Positions 35,223 to 43,550 of a DNA stretch of 64,000 nucleotides are shown here, one piece after another. Position 1 is the stretch's first letter, and each line of letters opens with the position of its first letter. The stretch is from NCBI RefSeq assembly GCF_014648135.1, contig NZ_BMQN01000001.1, positions 372,001-436,000 of the forward strand, read 5' to 3'. The stretch comes from Deinococcus sedimenti (GTDB lineage: Bacteria > Deinococcota > Deinococci > Deinococcales > Deinococcaceae). The translations under genes and the position numbers were made by a program. The notes below the pieces were generated by a model. That model was given only the letters and a program-made list of their open reading frames with translations. It did not search any database and was not told the origin of the DNA.

Positions 35223-35918
35223 ATGGCCCGGCTGGACGACCTCAAACTCTCCCCACTCTTTCAGAACGTGCCCCAGGAGGCGCTGCTGGAAGCGTCCCAG
35301 GTCACCACGGAACGCCACTTCCGGGCCGGGCAGGTCATCCTGGAACAGGACGCCGAAGGGGAAGCCCTTCACCTGCTCACCCGCGGCGTGGTGCGCGTCT
35401 CCCGCGTCAGCCTGGGCAGCCGCGAACGCGTCATGGGTGACGTGTACGCCCCCGCCGTCGTCGGCGAGACCGCCGTGCTCGGCGGCGGCGAACGCAGCGC
35501 CACCGTCCGCGCCCTGAGCGACGTGACCACCCTGATGCTGTACCGCACGCACTTCCAGCAGATCCTGCGCCGCTACCCCGACGTCCTGTGGAACCTCAGC
35601 GCCATGCTCGTCCGGCGCGTCACATTCCTGAACGACGAACTCATCGCCTTCGGCCTGAACACCGAAGCGGCCCTGAGCCACGTCTTCACGAACCTCTACC
35701 AGCAGCGCGTCCGCGCCGGCGTGCCCGACCCCGAAGTGCTGCCCCTGACCACCCAGGACATCATGGCCCGCATCTCCTCCAGTCGCGAAACCGTCTCACG
35801 CGTCATGCGGCGCCTGCAGCAGGCGAACCTCGTGAAGAGCAACGGCCAGCAGGTCATGCTGCTCGACGTCGACGGCCTGCTGGGCATCACGCTCGAAGAA
35901 GCCGAGCAGTTCGAATAA
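35223..35918 (+). CDS. Crp/Fnr-family transcription regulator
   Basis: A 231-aa regulator with an N-terminal cyclic-nucleotide-binding-like beta-barrel (LFQNVPQEALLEASQVTTERHFRAGQVILEQDAEGEALHLLTRGVVRVSR; VVGETAVLGGGERSATVRALSD) and a C-terminal winged helix-turn-helix (LTTQDIMARISSSRETVSRVMRRLQQANLV). The G-E-x-A-x-L ligand loop is partly kept, but the Arg expected in the phosphate cassette is replaced by GGGERSATVRA with an R, so cAMP binding is possible. Deinococcus has several Crp paralogues; which one this is cannot be told. Confidence 0.9.
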   Translation: MARLDDLKLSPLFQNVPQEALLEASQVTTERHFRAGQVILEQDAEGEALHLLTRGVVRVSRVSLGSRERVMGDVYAPAVVGETAVLGGGERSATVRALSDVTTLMLYRTHFQQILRRYPDVLWNLSAMLVRRVTFLNDELIAFGLNTEAALSHVFTNLYQQRVRAGVPDPEVLPLTTQDIMARISSSRETVSRVMRRLQQANLVKSNGQQVMLLDVDGLLGITLEEAEQFE

Positions 35919-36010
35919 CACCGCCCCCACCCACAGGGTACGCTGCGGCATGCAACGGCGGTCGGTCGGAACGAGACCTGATCGCCGGCGACCACGTCCT
36001 GCACCTGACC

Positions 36011-36277
36011 ATGATCAGCCGGGACTGGCGCAGCAACGTCGGCCCGACCGACGCGACCTGGACCGACCTCACCGGACGCCCCACCACCGGCCCCTACGGC
36101 CAGGCCACTGACCTGTTGCTGGGGCCGCTGTATGCCATCGACTTCGTGATCAGCGGCGGCGTGCGCTGGGCGGTGGACTTCAACACCAGCCCTGGCGCCA
36201 CCGACGCGCCCGTTTACCAGTTGCCCGGCGGAAGCATCATGGGAGCCGTGCAGAACTGGCGCGGCTGGACCGCCTGA
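36011..36277 (+). CDS. Small conserved-looking protein, possibly frameshifted at its 5' end
   Basis: The 88-aa frame from ATG 36011 has the pattern YGQATDLLLGPLYAIDFVISGG.RWAVDFNTSPGATDAPVYQLPGGSIMGAVQNW, with Asp-Phe-Asn-x-x-Pro-Gly as in ATP-grasp C-termini, but without the rest of that fold. Codon bias continues upstream of 36011 in the same frame to about 35970, so the real start is earlier. ATG 35950, 5 nt after a TACGCT -10, is in a different frame; a one-base shift near 35970 would join the two. Function unknown. Confidence 0.5.
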   Translation: MISRDWRSNVGPTDATWTDLTGRPTTGPYGQATDLLLGPLYAIDFVISGGVRWAVDFNTSPGATDAPVYQLPGGSIMGAVQNWRGWTA

Positions 36278-36299
36278 CGGACGCGCAGTCCCGCCGGGG

Positions 36300-36773
36300 T
36301 CAGGCGGGCCGCCGCTGCATCAGCGCGGTCCGTTTGCACTTCGCGACGACCTCGCCCCGCTGGTTCAGCGCGCGGTGCTCCACGATGACGATCCCCGCGT
36401 CGGGGCGGCTGCGGCTCTCGCGGACCTCCAGCACCTCCGACTCCGCGCGGATGGTATCCCCGTGGAACACCGGTTTCGGGAACACCACGTCCGTCAGTCC
36501 CAGGTTCGCGACCAGCGTGCCCAGCGTCAGCTCATGCACGCTCAGGCCCACCAGCAGACTCAGGGTCAGCAGGCTGTTCACCAGCGGCCGCCCGAACTCG
36601 GACGCGGCCGCGTACTCGTGATCCAGGTGCAGCGGCTGCGGATTCATCGTCATGGTCGTGAAGAACACGTTGTCCGCCTCCGTGACCGTGCGCGTCACGC
36701 GGTGCCGGATCACGGTGCCGGGCGTCAGTTCCTCCAGGTAACGCCCCTGCGGGCGGTTCAGATCCTCATTCAT
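36300..36773 (-). CDS. MaoC-like dehydratase
   Basis: A 157-aa single hot-dog domain protein of the MaoC/(R)-hydratase family: [47 protein letters not shown] contains the Asp/His catalytic pair (D..N..PLHLD). Hydrates or dehydrates acyl-CoA thioesters. Its start overlaps the end of the CitE-like gene by 8 bp, so the pair works together, as in mesaconyl/beta-methylmalyl-CoA systems. Confidence 0.88.
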   Translation of the reverse strand: MNEDLNRPQGRYLEELTPGTVIRHRVTRTVTEADNVFFTTMTMNPQPLHLDHEYAAASEFGRPLVNSLLTLSLLVGLSVHELTLGTLVANLGLTDVVFPKPVFHGDTIRAESEVLEVRESRSRPDAGIVIVEHRALNQRGEVVAKCKRTALMQRRPA

Positions 36774-37680
36774 GCGTGCCTCCAGTGTGCGGGAGTCCGG
36801 CGTGATCCTGCGCCAGGATGGCGCGCGCGGCGGCGAGCATGGGTTCGTCCACCATCTGGCCCTCGAAGCTGAACGCGCCGTGGCCCTGCGTGGCGGCGTC
36901 GTGCGCGGCGGCGAGCAGGGCGCGGGCGCGGGCGGTCTCGGCGGGCGTCGCGCCGAACAGCTCGTGCGCCAGTTCGACCTGCGCAGGGTGGATGCACAGC
37001 TTTCCGGCGTAGCCCAGCGCGCGGCCCAGTCGGGCGTCCTCGCGGAAGCGTTCCGGGTCGTTCAGGGCGGTCACGACGATGTCCAGCGCGGGCACGCCGG
37101 TCAGGCGCGCGGCGAGCGCCACCTGAGAGCGGGCGTACAGGACCTCCAGACCCCCGGGCGTGCGGCGCCCGCCCAGGTCGGTGGTGTAGTCCTCCGCGCC
37201 GAAGTACGCCCACTTCACGGCGTCCTCGCGCAGGATCTCGTGCGCGTGCCATACCCCGGCGCCGGTCTCCAGGCCCGCCAGGATCGGCAGGGTCAGGCCG
37301 AAGGTCGCCAGGGCGTTCACGACCTGCCGCACGTCATCCGCACGCTCCAGTTTCGGGACGACCACCCCCGCCAGTTCGGGCGTCAGGACATGCAGGTCAT
37401 CCGCGAAGTACGGCGAGTGCACGGCGTTCACGCGCAGGAACACCGGCAGGTGCGGCGCGGCGGCGATCAGGTCCCGCGCGGCGTCCCGCGCGACCGGGCG
37501 GGCCGCGGCCTTCGCCTCGGGCGTGCCGGGAATGGCGTCCTCCAGGTCGATCACGACCGCGTCGGGCGCACTGCGGGGCAGTTTGGCGATCAGGTCGGCG
37601 CGGTTCCCCGGCGCGAACAGCAGGCTGCGGGGCCGCGCCAGCCCAGCGGGACGCCCGGCCAAACGAACGTTCGTTGACAT
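36766..37680 (-). CDS. CitE-like lyase (HpcH/HpaI aldolase family)
   Basis: A 304-aa CoA lyase. [44 protein letters not shown] is the CitE signature, with Arg in [16 protein letters not shown], Glu in [13 protein letters not shown] (metal ligand) and [17 protein letters not shown]. Candidate activity: malyl- or beta-methylmalyl-CoA lyase, or citramalyl-CoA lyase. Start ATG 7 nt after a TATCCT -10 (leaderless). A perfect palindrome lies within its first six codons. Confidence 0.9.
   Translation of the reverse strand: MSTNVRLAGRPAGLARPRSLLFAPGNRADLIAKLPRSAPDAVVIDLEDAIPGTPEAKAAARPVARDAARDLIAAAPHLPVFLRVNAVHSPYFADDLHVLTPELAGVVVPKLERADDVRQVVNALATFGLTLPILAGLETGAGVWHAHEILREDAVKWAYFGAEDYTTDLGGRRTPGGLEVLYARSQVALAARLTGVPALDIVVTALNDPERFREDARLGRALGYAGKLCIHPAQVELAHELFGATPAETARARALLAAAHDAATQGHGAFSFEGQMVDEPMLAAARAILAQDHAGLPHTGGTHE
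37662..37675. promoter_or_regulatory. Perfect palindrome in the first codons of citE
   Basis: AACGAACGTTCGTT, 14 bp, fully symmetric, 5-18 nt downstream of the transcription start implied by the leaderless -10. This is a roadblock-type operator position. The longer sequence fits CNAACGNNCGTTNG, which I recall as the consensus of the Thermus TetR-type regulator PaaR. Confidence 0.6.
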
Positions 37681-37687
37681 GAGCAGC

Positions 37688-37693
37688 AGGATA
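37688..37693 (-). promoter_or_regulatory. -10 box of the citE-maoC pair
   Basis: TATCCT on the minus strand, 7 nt before the ATG. Confidence 0.6.
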
Positions 37694-37714
37694 GCGGCTG
37701 AGCGTCCCGCGTAC

Positions 37715-39010
37715 CTACCCGGCCTGGGACGCCTCGCCGGATGGGGGACCGACCGGCGCGTCCAGGCGGCGCAGGGCCGGGGACAGGAAACCCGCCAGAG
37801 CCGCCGCGCCGCTCAGGACGCCGCCCACCACGAACACGCCCCGCACGCCGATCCACTCGCCCAGCGGGGCTGCCAGCGCCAGCCCCACCGGCCCGGCCAG
37901 CCCCATGACCATGTTCAGCAGGGACAGCGCGCGGCCCTGCAACTCGTTCGGGATGACCCGCTGAAGCAGCGCCGTCATGGGTGCGTTCCCGAACGAGAAC
38001 GTCACGCCACTCACGACCCACCACACGACCGCCAGCCAGAACGCATCCCCGGGCGCCAGGGCCGTCAGGGCCACCGTCAGGCACGACGCGGCGAACGACA
38101 GGAGGATCGTCACCACCGGACGGCGCGGATTCAGGGCCGCGACGAGCACGCCACCCGCGATCATGCCCACCCCCGACAGGCCCTCCATGAGGGCCACCTG
38201 CCCCGCCCCTCCGGCGAAGTGGGTCTTGACCAGCAGCGGCGTGAGCGTGAAGGTCGGCATGACGGCCAGCACCACCGCGCCCAGCAGCAGGTACAGGCGG
38301 CGCAGGCCCGCGTCGCGCCACACCACGTTCACGCCCGCCCGGAAGTCCGAGAGGACACCCGCCCCGGCCAGCCGGGTCACGCGGGGTTGCGGCACCGCGT
38401 AGCGCAGCAGCGGCGCGACTCCCAGCAGCGCGGTGGCCACATCGATCCCCAGGGCCGCGCCCAGCGGCAGCACACTGATCGCCAGGGCGCCCAGCGGCGC
38501 GGCGGCCACCGTCATGATGCCCTGGAGGGTCTGGTTCAGGCCCGCCGCGCGCGGCAGGAAACTGGCAGGCACCAGCATGGCGGTACTCGCCCCCGCTGCC
38601 GGAGTCTGGAAGGCCTGCATGGCGCTGCGCACCGCCATCATGGTGTAGACGTGCCACAGCTGCACGCCGCCGCTGGCGAACAGGCTGATCAGCACGAGCA
38701 TGCACGCGGCGCTGATCACGTCGGCCGTGATCATGATCGCGCGTCGGCTGTAGCGGTCGGCGAGAATCCCGCCCAGCGGGGACAGCAGCGCCTGCGGCAG
38801 CAGCGCCGCCACGCCCGCCACGCCCAGCGCGGCGGCGCTGCCGGTCGTATCGGTGATCCACCACAGCAGTACGAACTGCGTCATGGCCGACCCGATCAGC
38901 GACAGCGCCTGCCCGCCGAAGATGCTCCAGAAGCGCCGCTGCCAGCCGGCGCCCGGATCGTCCCCGTGGGCCGGGGGGCTGAGCTGGTCCCCTGAGTTCA
39001 GCGGGTCCAT
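37715..39010 (-). CDS. MFS transporter, drug-efflux-like
   Basis: A 431-aa major facilitator with 12 predicted helices. Motif A is visible after helix 2 ([14 protein letters not shown]), and [36 protein letters not shown] at the N-terminus resembles the MFS enterobactin/macrolide-exporter group. It overlaps the end of tetR by 13 bp, which with the TetR operator suggests an inducible efflux pair. Confidence 0.88.
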   Translation of the reverse strand: MDPLNSGDQLSPPAHGDDPGAGWQRRFWSIFGGQALSLIGSAMTQFVLLWWITDTTGSAAALGVAGVAALLPQALLSPLGGILADRYSRRAIMITADVISAACMLVLISLFASGGVQLWHVYTMMAVRSAMQAFQTPAAGASTAMLVPASFLPRAAGLNQTLQGIMTVAAAPLGALAISVLPLGAALGIDVATALLGVAPLLRYAVPQPRVTRLAGAGVLSDFRAGVNVVWRDAGLRRLYLLLGAVVLAVMPTFTLTPLLVKTHFAGGAGQVALMEGLSGVGMIAGGVLVAALNPRRPVVTILLSFAASCLTVALTALAPGDAFWLAVVWWVVSGVTFSFGNAPMTALLQRVIPNELQGRALSLLNMVMGLAGPVGLALAAPLGEWIGVRGVFVVGGVLSGAAALAGFLSPALRRLDAPVGPPSGEASQAG

Positions 39011-39549
39011 GCGCTGAGCGTCTCCCGCAGGGACTGCGCCTGCGTGTCGTTCAGGCGCGGCAGGCCGGTCAGGTCACCCATCCAGTAGCCGTCGCAGGCG
39101 AGCCGGATGGCGTGCGCGGTGCCGGGCGGCACGCCGTCCGCCTCGGCGTCGGTCAGCAGGAACGCCTGTGCCTCGCTCAGTCCGGCCAGCAGCGCCGGGT
39201 GCCCGGCCAGTGGCACTAGGGCCGCGTGCAGCGCCTCGCCGTCCTGGTCGGGGGTGAAGGTCAGGCTGATGTACGCGCGCAGCCACGCGCCGCGCGCCGG
39301 ACCGTGCGCGGCCAGTTCGGCGGCGTGTGCTGCGTCCAGCTTGTGGCGGAAATCGTCGATCAGCGCGAATCCCAGGGCCCGCAACAGCGCGTCGCGGGTG
39401 GGGTAGTGATGCAGCAGGCCGCCCTTGCTGACCCCGGCGGCGCGGGCGACGGCATCCAGTGAGAGGGCGGCGCCGTGGTCACGCAGGACGGCCAGGGCCG
39501 CGTCGAGCAGGGCGGCGCGTGTGAGTTCGGGCTGACGGGTACGGGCCAT
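38998..39549 (-). CDS. TetR-family regulator
   Basis: A 183-aa repressor with an N-terminal helix-turn-helix (TRAALLDAALAVLRDHGAALSLDAVARAAGVSKGGLLHHYPTRDALLRAL, residues 9-57) and a ligand-binding helical C-terminus ending CDGYWMGDLTGLPRL, which is typical of the AcrR-like group with this tail. It controls itself and the overlapping MFS gene through the operator at 39560-39579. Confidence 0.92.
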   Translation of the reverse strand: MARTRQPELTRAALLDAALAVLRDHGAALSLDAVARAAGVSKGGLLHHYPTRDALLRALGFALIDDFRHKLDAAHAAELAAHGPARGAWLRAYISLTFTPDQDGEALHAALVPLAGHPALLAGLSEAQAFLLTDAEADGVPPGTAHAIRLACDGYWMGDLTGLPRLNDTQAQSLRETLSAWTR

Positions 39550-39555
39550 ACTCAG

Positions 39556-39579
39556 AGCATACCGTCTGGTCGGTCGGTA
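39556..39579 (-). promoter_or_regulatory. tetR promoter with autoregulatory operator
   Basis: TATGCT -10 (minus strand, 39556-39561) lies 6 nt before the tetR ATG. It abuts an imperfect 20-bp palindrome TACCGTCTGGTCGGTCGGTA (39560-39579) with the classic ACCG...CGGT ends of TetR operators. Confidence 0.7.
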
Positions 39580-39622
39580 AATGTGGGTCGCTGTGTCACG
39601 CGCGCCTGCCTAGCCGCCCGCG

Positions 39623-39652
39623 TTGACCACCCCCGCCGGGCGCGCGTACACT
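39623..39652 (+). promoter_or_regulatory. Promoter of the aspS2 leader
   Basis: TTGACC (39623-39628), an 18-bp spacer, TACACT (39647-39652), then 7 nt to the ATG of the leader peptide. A strong consensus-like promoter with a leaderless start. Confidence 0.82.
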
Positions 39653-39659
39653 GCCCCGC

Positions 39660-39701
39660 ATGATCGCGGCGAACAACAACGTGAATGATGATCCCTGCTA
39701 G
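39660..39701 (+). CDS. Asn/Asp-rich leader peptide of aspS2
   Basis: ATG ATC GCG GCG, three AAC, GTG, AAT, two GAT, CCC TGC TAG encode MIAANNNVNDDPC (13 aa). Four of 13 residues are Asn and two Asp. It starts 7 nt after TACACT and is followed at 39724 by a Rho-independent terminator and then aspS2. Four RNA segments fit a trp-like attenuator: 1 = TCCC (39692-39695), 2 = GGGGA (39701-39705), 3 = CGCCCC (39723-39728) and 4 = the terminator 3' arm. A ribosome stalled at the Asn codons would cover 1 and free 2 to pair with 3. One at the Asp codons or the stop would cover 2, so the terminator forms. Confidence 0.78.
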   Translation: MIAANNNVNDDPC

Positions 39702-39723
39702 GGGACGTCACGCCGCATACCGC

Positions 39724-39757
39724 GCCCCCGACCCCACACACGGAGTCGGGGGCTTTT
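39724..39757 (+). terminator. Attenuator terminator before aspS2
   Basis: GCCCCCGAC (39724-39732) and GTCGGGGGC (39745-39753) form a perfect 9-bp stem followed by TTTT. It stands 19 nt before the aspS2 ATG, between leader peptide and gene. Confidence 0.85.
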
Positions 39758-39776
39758 CAATGAACAAGGAGCCCGC

Positions 39777-41114
39777 ATGACCACCCCAGCCACCCCCGAA
39801 CAGCCCGCCCAGCAACGCCTGCCCCGCACCCTCACCCGCGACCTCAGCAACCACGACGGTCAGACCGTGCGCCTCCAGGGCTTCGTGCACGCCCGGCGCG
39901 ACCTGGGCGGCGTGCAGTTCCTGGTGCTGCGCGACGTGAGCGGCGTCACCCAGTGCGTCGGCAGCGGCCTGACCCTGCCCCTGGCCGAGAGCAGCGTCGA
40001 GGTCACCGGGAAGGTCAAGGCGCACCCCAAAGCCCCCGGCGGGTTCGAGGTGCAGGTCGAGGACTTCCGCGTCATCAGCGCCGCCGTGGAACCCGCCCCG
40101 GTCGAGATTCCCAAGATGGAATGGAACGTCAACCCGGAAACCATGCTCGACTACCGCGTCGTCACCGTCCGCGGCCTGAAGGAACGCGCCGCGCTGAAAG
40201 TCCAGGCGGAACTCGTCGCCGCGTTCCGCGACCACCTGATGACCGAGGGCTTCACCGAGATCAGCACCCCCAAGATCGTCTCGGCAGGCGCTGAGGGCGG
40301 CGCGAACCTGTTCCCCATCGACTACTTCGGGCACCCCGCGTACCTCGCGCAGAGCCCGCAGCTGTACAAGCAGATCATGGTCGGCGTCTTCGAGCGGGTC
40401 TTCGAGGTCGCGCCCGTCTACCGCGCCGAGGAACACGCCACCAGCCGCCACCTCAACGAGTACCTGAGCCTGGACGTCGAGATGGGCTTCATCGAGGACG
40501 AGGAAGACGTCATGAGCCTGGAAAACCGCCTCCTGGCCGCCATCATGACCCGCCTGAAGACCACCGCGCAGGCCGAGTTCGACCTGCTCGGCGCCCACAT
40601 CCCCGACGTGCCCGCCCACATCCCCCGCATCACCCTGATGGACGCCCGCGCGCTGGTCACCGAGAAGTACGGGCACGCGGTGGGCGGCAAGGACCTCGAC
40701 CCGGAAGCGGAACGCCTGCTGTGCCAGCACTACGCGGAAACCGAGGGCAGCGACTTTGTGTTCGTCACCAAGTACCCCCGCGCCGCCCGCCCCTTCTACG
40801 CCCACCCCGACAGCAACGCCGACGGCACCCCCAGCAGCGAGATCACGCGCGGCTTCGACCTGCTGTTCCGCGGCATCGAGATCACGAGCGGCGGCCAGCG
40901 CATCCACGACCACGCCATGCTCATGGACTCCATCGCCACGTACAAACTCAAGCCCGAGACCCTGGAAGGCTATACCGAGGTCTTCAAGTACGGCATGCCC
41001 CCCCACGGCGGCTTCGCCATCGGCGCCGAACGCCTGACCGCCAAACTGCTGGGCATCAGCAACGTCCGCTACGCCCGCGCGTTCCCCCGCGACCGCCACC
41101 GCCTGACGCCCTGA
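39777..41114 (+). CDS. aspS2: Aspartyl-tRNA synthetase 2, archaeal-type (non-discriminating)
   Basis: A 445-aa class II synthetase. The N-terminal OB-fold anticodon-binding domain (LQGFVHARRDLGGVQFLVLRDVSG) is followed by the catalytic domain with motif 2 FERVFEVAPVYRAEEHATSRHLNEYLSLDVEMGF and motif 3 GGFAIGAERLTAKLLG. Length and the lack of the bacterial insertion place it with the archaeal type. In Deinococcus this enzyme (with the amidotransferase) makes Asp-tRNA(Asn) for Asn-tRNA. AAGGAG stands 5 nt before the ATG. Controlled by the Asn-rich leader and terminator upstream. Confidence 0.94.
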   Translation: MTTPATPEQPAQQRLPRTLTRDLSNHDGQTVRLQGFVHARRDLGGVQFLVLRDVSGVTQCVGSGLTLPLAESSVEVTGKVKAHPKAPGGFEVQVEDFRVISAAVEPAPVEIPKMEWNVNPETMLDYRVVTVRGLKERAALKVQAELVAAFRDHLMTEGFTEISTPKIVSAGAEGGANLFPIDYFGHPAYLAQSPQLYKQIMVGVFERVFEVAPVYRAEEHATSRHLNEYLSLDVEMGFIEDEEDVMSLENRLLAAIMTRLKTTAQAEFDLLGAHIPDVPAHIPRITLMDARALVTEKYGHAVGGKDLDPEAERLLCQHYAETEGSDFVFVTKYPRAARPFYAHPDSNADGTPSSEITRGFDLLFRGIEITSGGQRIHDHAMLMDSIATYKLKPETLEGYTEVFKYGMPPHGGFAIGAERLTAKLLGISNVRYARAFPRDRHRLTP

Positions 41115-41183
41115 GAGGCGTGGCTGATGCCTCATGAACTGTCGGCCGAGCTGATCCAGGCTTAAGGCACCATGAACCGAAGC

Positions 41184-41211
41184 ACAGGCTCACCCCCAGG
41201 GGCGGGCCTGT
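41184..41211 (+). terminator. Hairpin after aspS2
   Basis: ACAGGC (41184-41189) and GCCTGT (41206-41211) with a C/G-rich interior, followed by TCTTC. Moderate. Confidence 0.5.
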
Positions 41212-41277
41212 CTTCACATCTTCCGGCGGCTACCCTGACGGCACGACCCATCACCGCAACTCACAGGAGGACACCCC

Positions 41278-41886
41278 ATGCGTCCACTCACCCGTTTCAT
41301 CCTGACCGCCACCCTCGCCGCCGTTGCCAGCCCCGCCGCTCAGGCCGCCTGCACCCTGAAAGACATGTTCCCCAGCGGAACCTACACCTACCAGATGACC
41401 GGAGCCGCCAAGGGCACCGTCACCACCACCAACGCCGTCAAGGGCGACAGCGTGACATCCACGAGTACCGTAGCCGGAACCACCACCACCACCACTTGGA
41501 CGTGCACTGCAAAAGGCATCACCAGCACGCTGTCCAGCGGCGGCGCCAGCAGCGTCACCACCAGCACCGCCGCCATGCCCCCCCTGAACACCTGGCGGCC
41601 CGGCTACACCTGGAAGAGCGCCCAGGATCTCAAGATGGACGGCGGCATCACCGCCAAGAGCACCAGCGTCAGCAAGATCGTGAACCGCGAGTCCGTCAAG
41701 GTGCCCGCCGGGACGTTCAACGCCTGGCGCCTGGACACCACGACGACCGTGACCATGAAACTCCCCAGCAGCAGCACACCGAAAACCACCACCGTCAAGA
41801 CCAGCGTCTGGTACGCGCCCGGCACCGGCATGATCCGCACCAGCCTGAGCGGCGTGACCATGGAACTGCTCAAGGTCAAACGCTGA
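41278..41886 (+). CDS. Secreted hypothetical protein
   Basis: A 202-aa protein with a Sec signal peptide (1-23, cleavage after AAQA). The mature part is Thr/Ser/Val-rich and beta-structured, with two Cys (ACTLKDMF near its start and TWTCTAKG) that could form a disulfide. WYAPGTGMIRTSLSGVTMELLKVKR at the C-terminus resembles DUF3108-like periplasmic proteins. AGGAGG precedes the ATG. Confidence 0.78.
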   Translation: MRPLTRFILTATLAAVASPAAQAACTLKDMFPSGTYTYQMTGAAKGTVTTTNAVKGDSVTSTSTVAGTTTTTTWTCTAKGITSTLSSGGASSVTTSTAAMPPLNTWRPGYTWKSAQDLKMDGGITAKSTSVSKIVNRESVKVPAGTFNAWRLDTTTTVTMKLPSSSTPKTTTVKTSVWYAPGTGMIRTSLSGVTMELLKVKR

Positions 41887-41906
41887 CCCCCCGCCCGGCG
41901 CGCCTG

Positions 41907-41912
41907 TAGCAT
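41907..41912 (+). promoter_or_regulatory. -10 box of the alpha/beta hydrolase gene
   Basis: TAGCAT 6 nt before the ATG at 41919. Confidence 0.55.
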
Positions 41913-41918
41913 CGGCGC

Positions 41919-42698
41919 ATGACCGACCGCGCCCGAGGCAGCAACGAACAGGCCCTGAACGAGGAATTCGCGCAGTTCAGCGTCGGCGGGCAGCGCGTGT
42001 ACGGCATGCTGCACCGCCCCGCAGGCGACGCGCCCACGCACGGCTGGACCAGCGTGATCCTCTTGCACGGCTTCACCGGCAGCCGTACCAGCGACCATCG
42101 CCTCTTCCCGCTGTTCTCCCGGCACCTCGCCGCGCGGGGCGTCGCCAGCCTGCGCTTCGACTTCCGCGGCAGCGGCGAGAGTCAGGGGGACTTCAGCGAG
42201 ATGACCGTCACCCGCGAGGTCGAGGACACCCTCGCCGCTTTCGAGTACGTGCGCCGCCAGCCGGGCCTTGACCCGCAGCGCGTCATGCTCCTCGGCTTCA
42301 GCATGGGCGGCCTCGTCGCTGCCATGAGCGCCGCTCAGGCCCGCCCCCACCGCCTCGCCCTGTGGGCGCCCGCCCTGCCGGAGCTGTGGCTGCCCTTCCT
42401 GCGCGGCGGCTTCCTCCCGGCCACGATTACGGATTACAACGGCTGGCCGCTGGGCCGCGACTTCCTCCAGGAAGTCACCCGCCTGCGCCCCCTCGACGCA
42501 GCCGCCACGTGGGGCGGCGAGGCCCGCGTCTTCCACGGCGACCAGGACAGAACATGCCCCCCCGAGTACGGCGTCCGCTACGCCCAGGCCCTGCGCTGCG
42601 ACGCCGTCGCCATCCCCGGCGCAGGCCACACCTTCGACAACCTGGAGCAGGTGGACCTGCTCTTCCGCGAGACGACGCGGTTCCTCACCGGGGGGTGA
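41919..42698 (+). CDS. Alpha/beta hydrolase
   Basis: A 259-aa serine hydrolase with oxyanion HGFTGSRTSDHRLF, nucleophile elbow GFSMGG (Ser128), acidic residue in FHGDQDRTCPP (about Asp208-210) and His237 in PGAGHTF. It resembles feruloyl esterase/YqiA-like small esterases. Substrate unknown. Leaderless. Confidence 0.88.
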   Translation: MTDRARGSNEQALNEEFAQFSVGGQRVYGMLHRPAGDAPTHGWTSVILLHGFTGSRTSDHRLFPLFSRHLAARGVASLRFDFRGSGESQGDFSEMTVTREVEDTLAAFEYVRRQPGLDPQRVMLLGFSMGGLVAAMSAAQARPHRLALWAPALPELWLPFLRGGFLPATITDYNGWPLGRDFLQEVTRLRPLDAAATWGGEARVFHGDQDRTCPPEYGVRYAQALRCDAVAIPGAGHTFDNLEQVDLLFRETTRFLTGG

Positions 42699-42706
42699 GG
42701 AGGGGA

Positions 42707-42810
42707 GTGGGAAGTAGGCAGTGGGTTGGGCGGAGGTGGGCGGGCAAGTCCGTTCGCTGCCTTCAGTTCGATTGAACTGGATCACCGGCAATCCACTCCC
42801 CACTTCCCAC
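42707..42810. repeat. 104-bp palindromic intergenic element
   Basis: GTGGGAAGTAGGCAGTGG (42707-42724) pairs imperfectly with CCACTCCCCACTTCCCAC (42793-42810; about 4 mismatches in 18). Inside is a second perfect stem CAGTTC/GAACTG (42764-42769 / 42774-42779). It resembles a small non-autonomous repeat and lies between convergent genes. Confidence 0.6.
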
Positions 42811-42816
42811 GAACCG

Positions 42817-43494
42817 CTACCCGCCTTTCCGCCCCGTCCAGACGGTGTGTTTGCCGCCTTTGCCGTGGCGGGCGCGGGGGTGGTGCACGTGGGTGGTGAA
42901 TCCGGCGCGGGTCAGGGCGTCGGTGAAGCGGGGGACGTGTTCGACGCTCCACACGGCCAGCACCCCGCCGGGGCGCAGGGCGGCGCGGGCGGTGGCGAGG
43001 CCGCGCGGGCCGTACAGGGCGTCGTTCGCGGCGCGGGTCATGCCCTCGGGGCCGTTGTCCACGTCCAGCAGGATCGCGTCGAATCCGGCGGGGTGGGCGC
43101 GCATGACCTCGCCCACGTCGGCCACCGCGACGGTCACGCGCGGGTCGTTCAGGGGGTGCCCGGCCACCTCGCCGAGGGGGCCGTGATTCCAGGTGACGAC
43201 CTCCGGCACGAGTTCCGCCACCGTCACCTGCGCCGCGCCGGGCAGGGTGCGCAGCGCGGCGGCGAGGGTGAAGCCCATGCCCAGCCCGCCGATCAGCACG
43301 CGCGGCGCGGCGGCCGTGAGTCCAGTCAGGGCGAGGTCGGCCAGGGCCTCCTCGCTGCCGTGCTGGCGGGAGTTCATCAGGTCGTACGGGGTGCCGCGCA
43401 CGCGGATGCTGAACTCGGTGTCCCGCTGCCACAGTTGCAGTTCGTCGCGGCTGCCGGGCACGGGCGCGGAGCCCAGGTGGACCCAGGGTTTCAA
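42817..43494 (-). CDS. Spermidine synthase-like methyltransferase-fold protein
   Basis: A 225-aa Rossmann protein: ELQLWQRDTEFSIRVRGTPYDLMNSRQHGSEEALADLAL and VLIGGLGMGFTLAAALRTLPGAAQVTVAELVPEVVTWN, then DAILLDVDNGPEG. This is the spermine/spermidine-synthase fold, but the polyamine-binding region is atypical, so a spermidine synthase role is not certain. TTG start at 43494, supported by a GGAG 6 nt upstream; no other start fits. Confidence 0.8.
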   Translation of the reverse strand: MKPWVHLGSAPVPGSRDELQLWQRDTEFSIRVRGTPYDLMNSRQHGSEEALADLALTGLTAAAPRVLIGGLGMGFTLAAALRTLPGAAQVTVAELVPEVVTWNHGPLGEVAGHPLNDPRVTVAVADVGEVMRAHPAGFDAILLDVDNGPEGMTRAANDALYGPRGLATARAALRPGGVLAVWSVEHVPRFTDALTRAGFTTHVHHPRARHGKGGKHTVWTGRKGG

Positions 43495-43550
43495 GGGTGG
43501 CTCCGGGGGGCGTGGGGGAGGAGCGGCATCCGGTCAGTGTAGCCGAGTGG

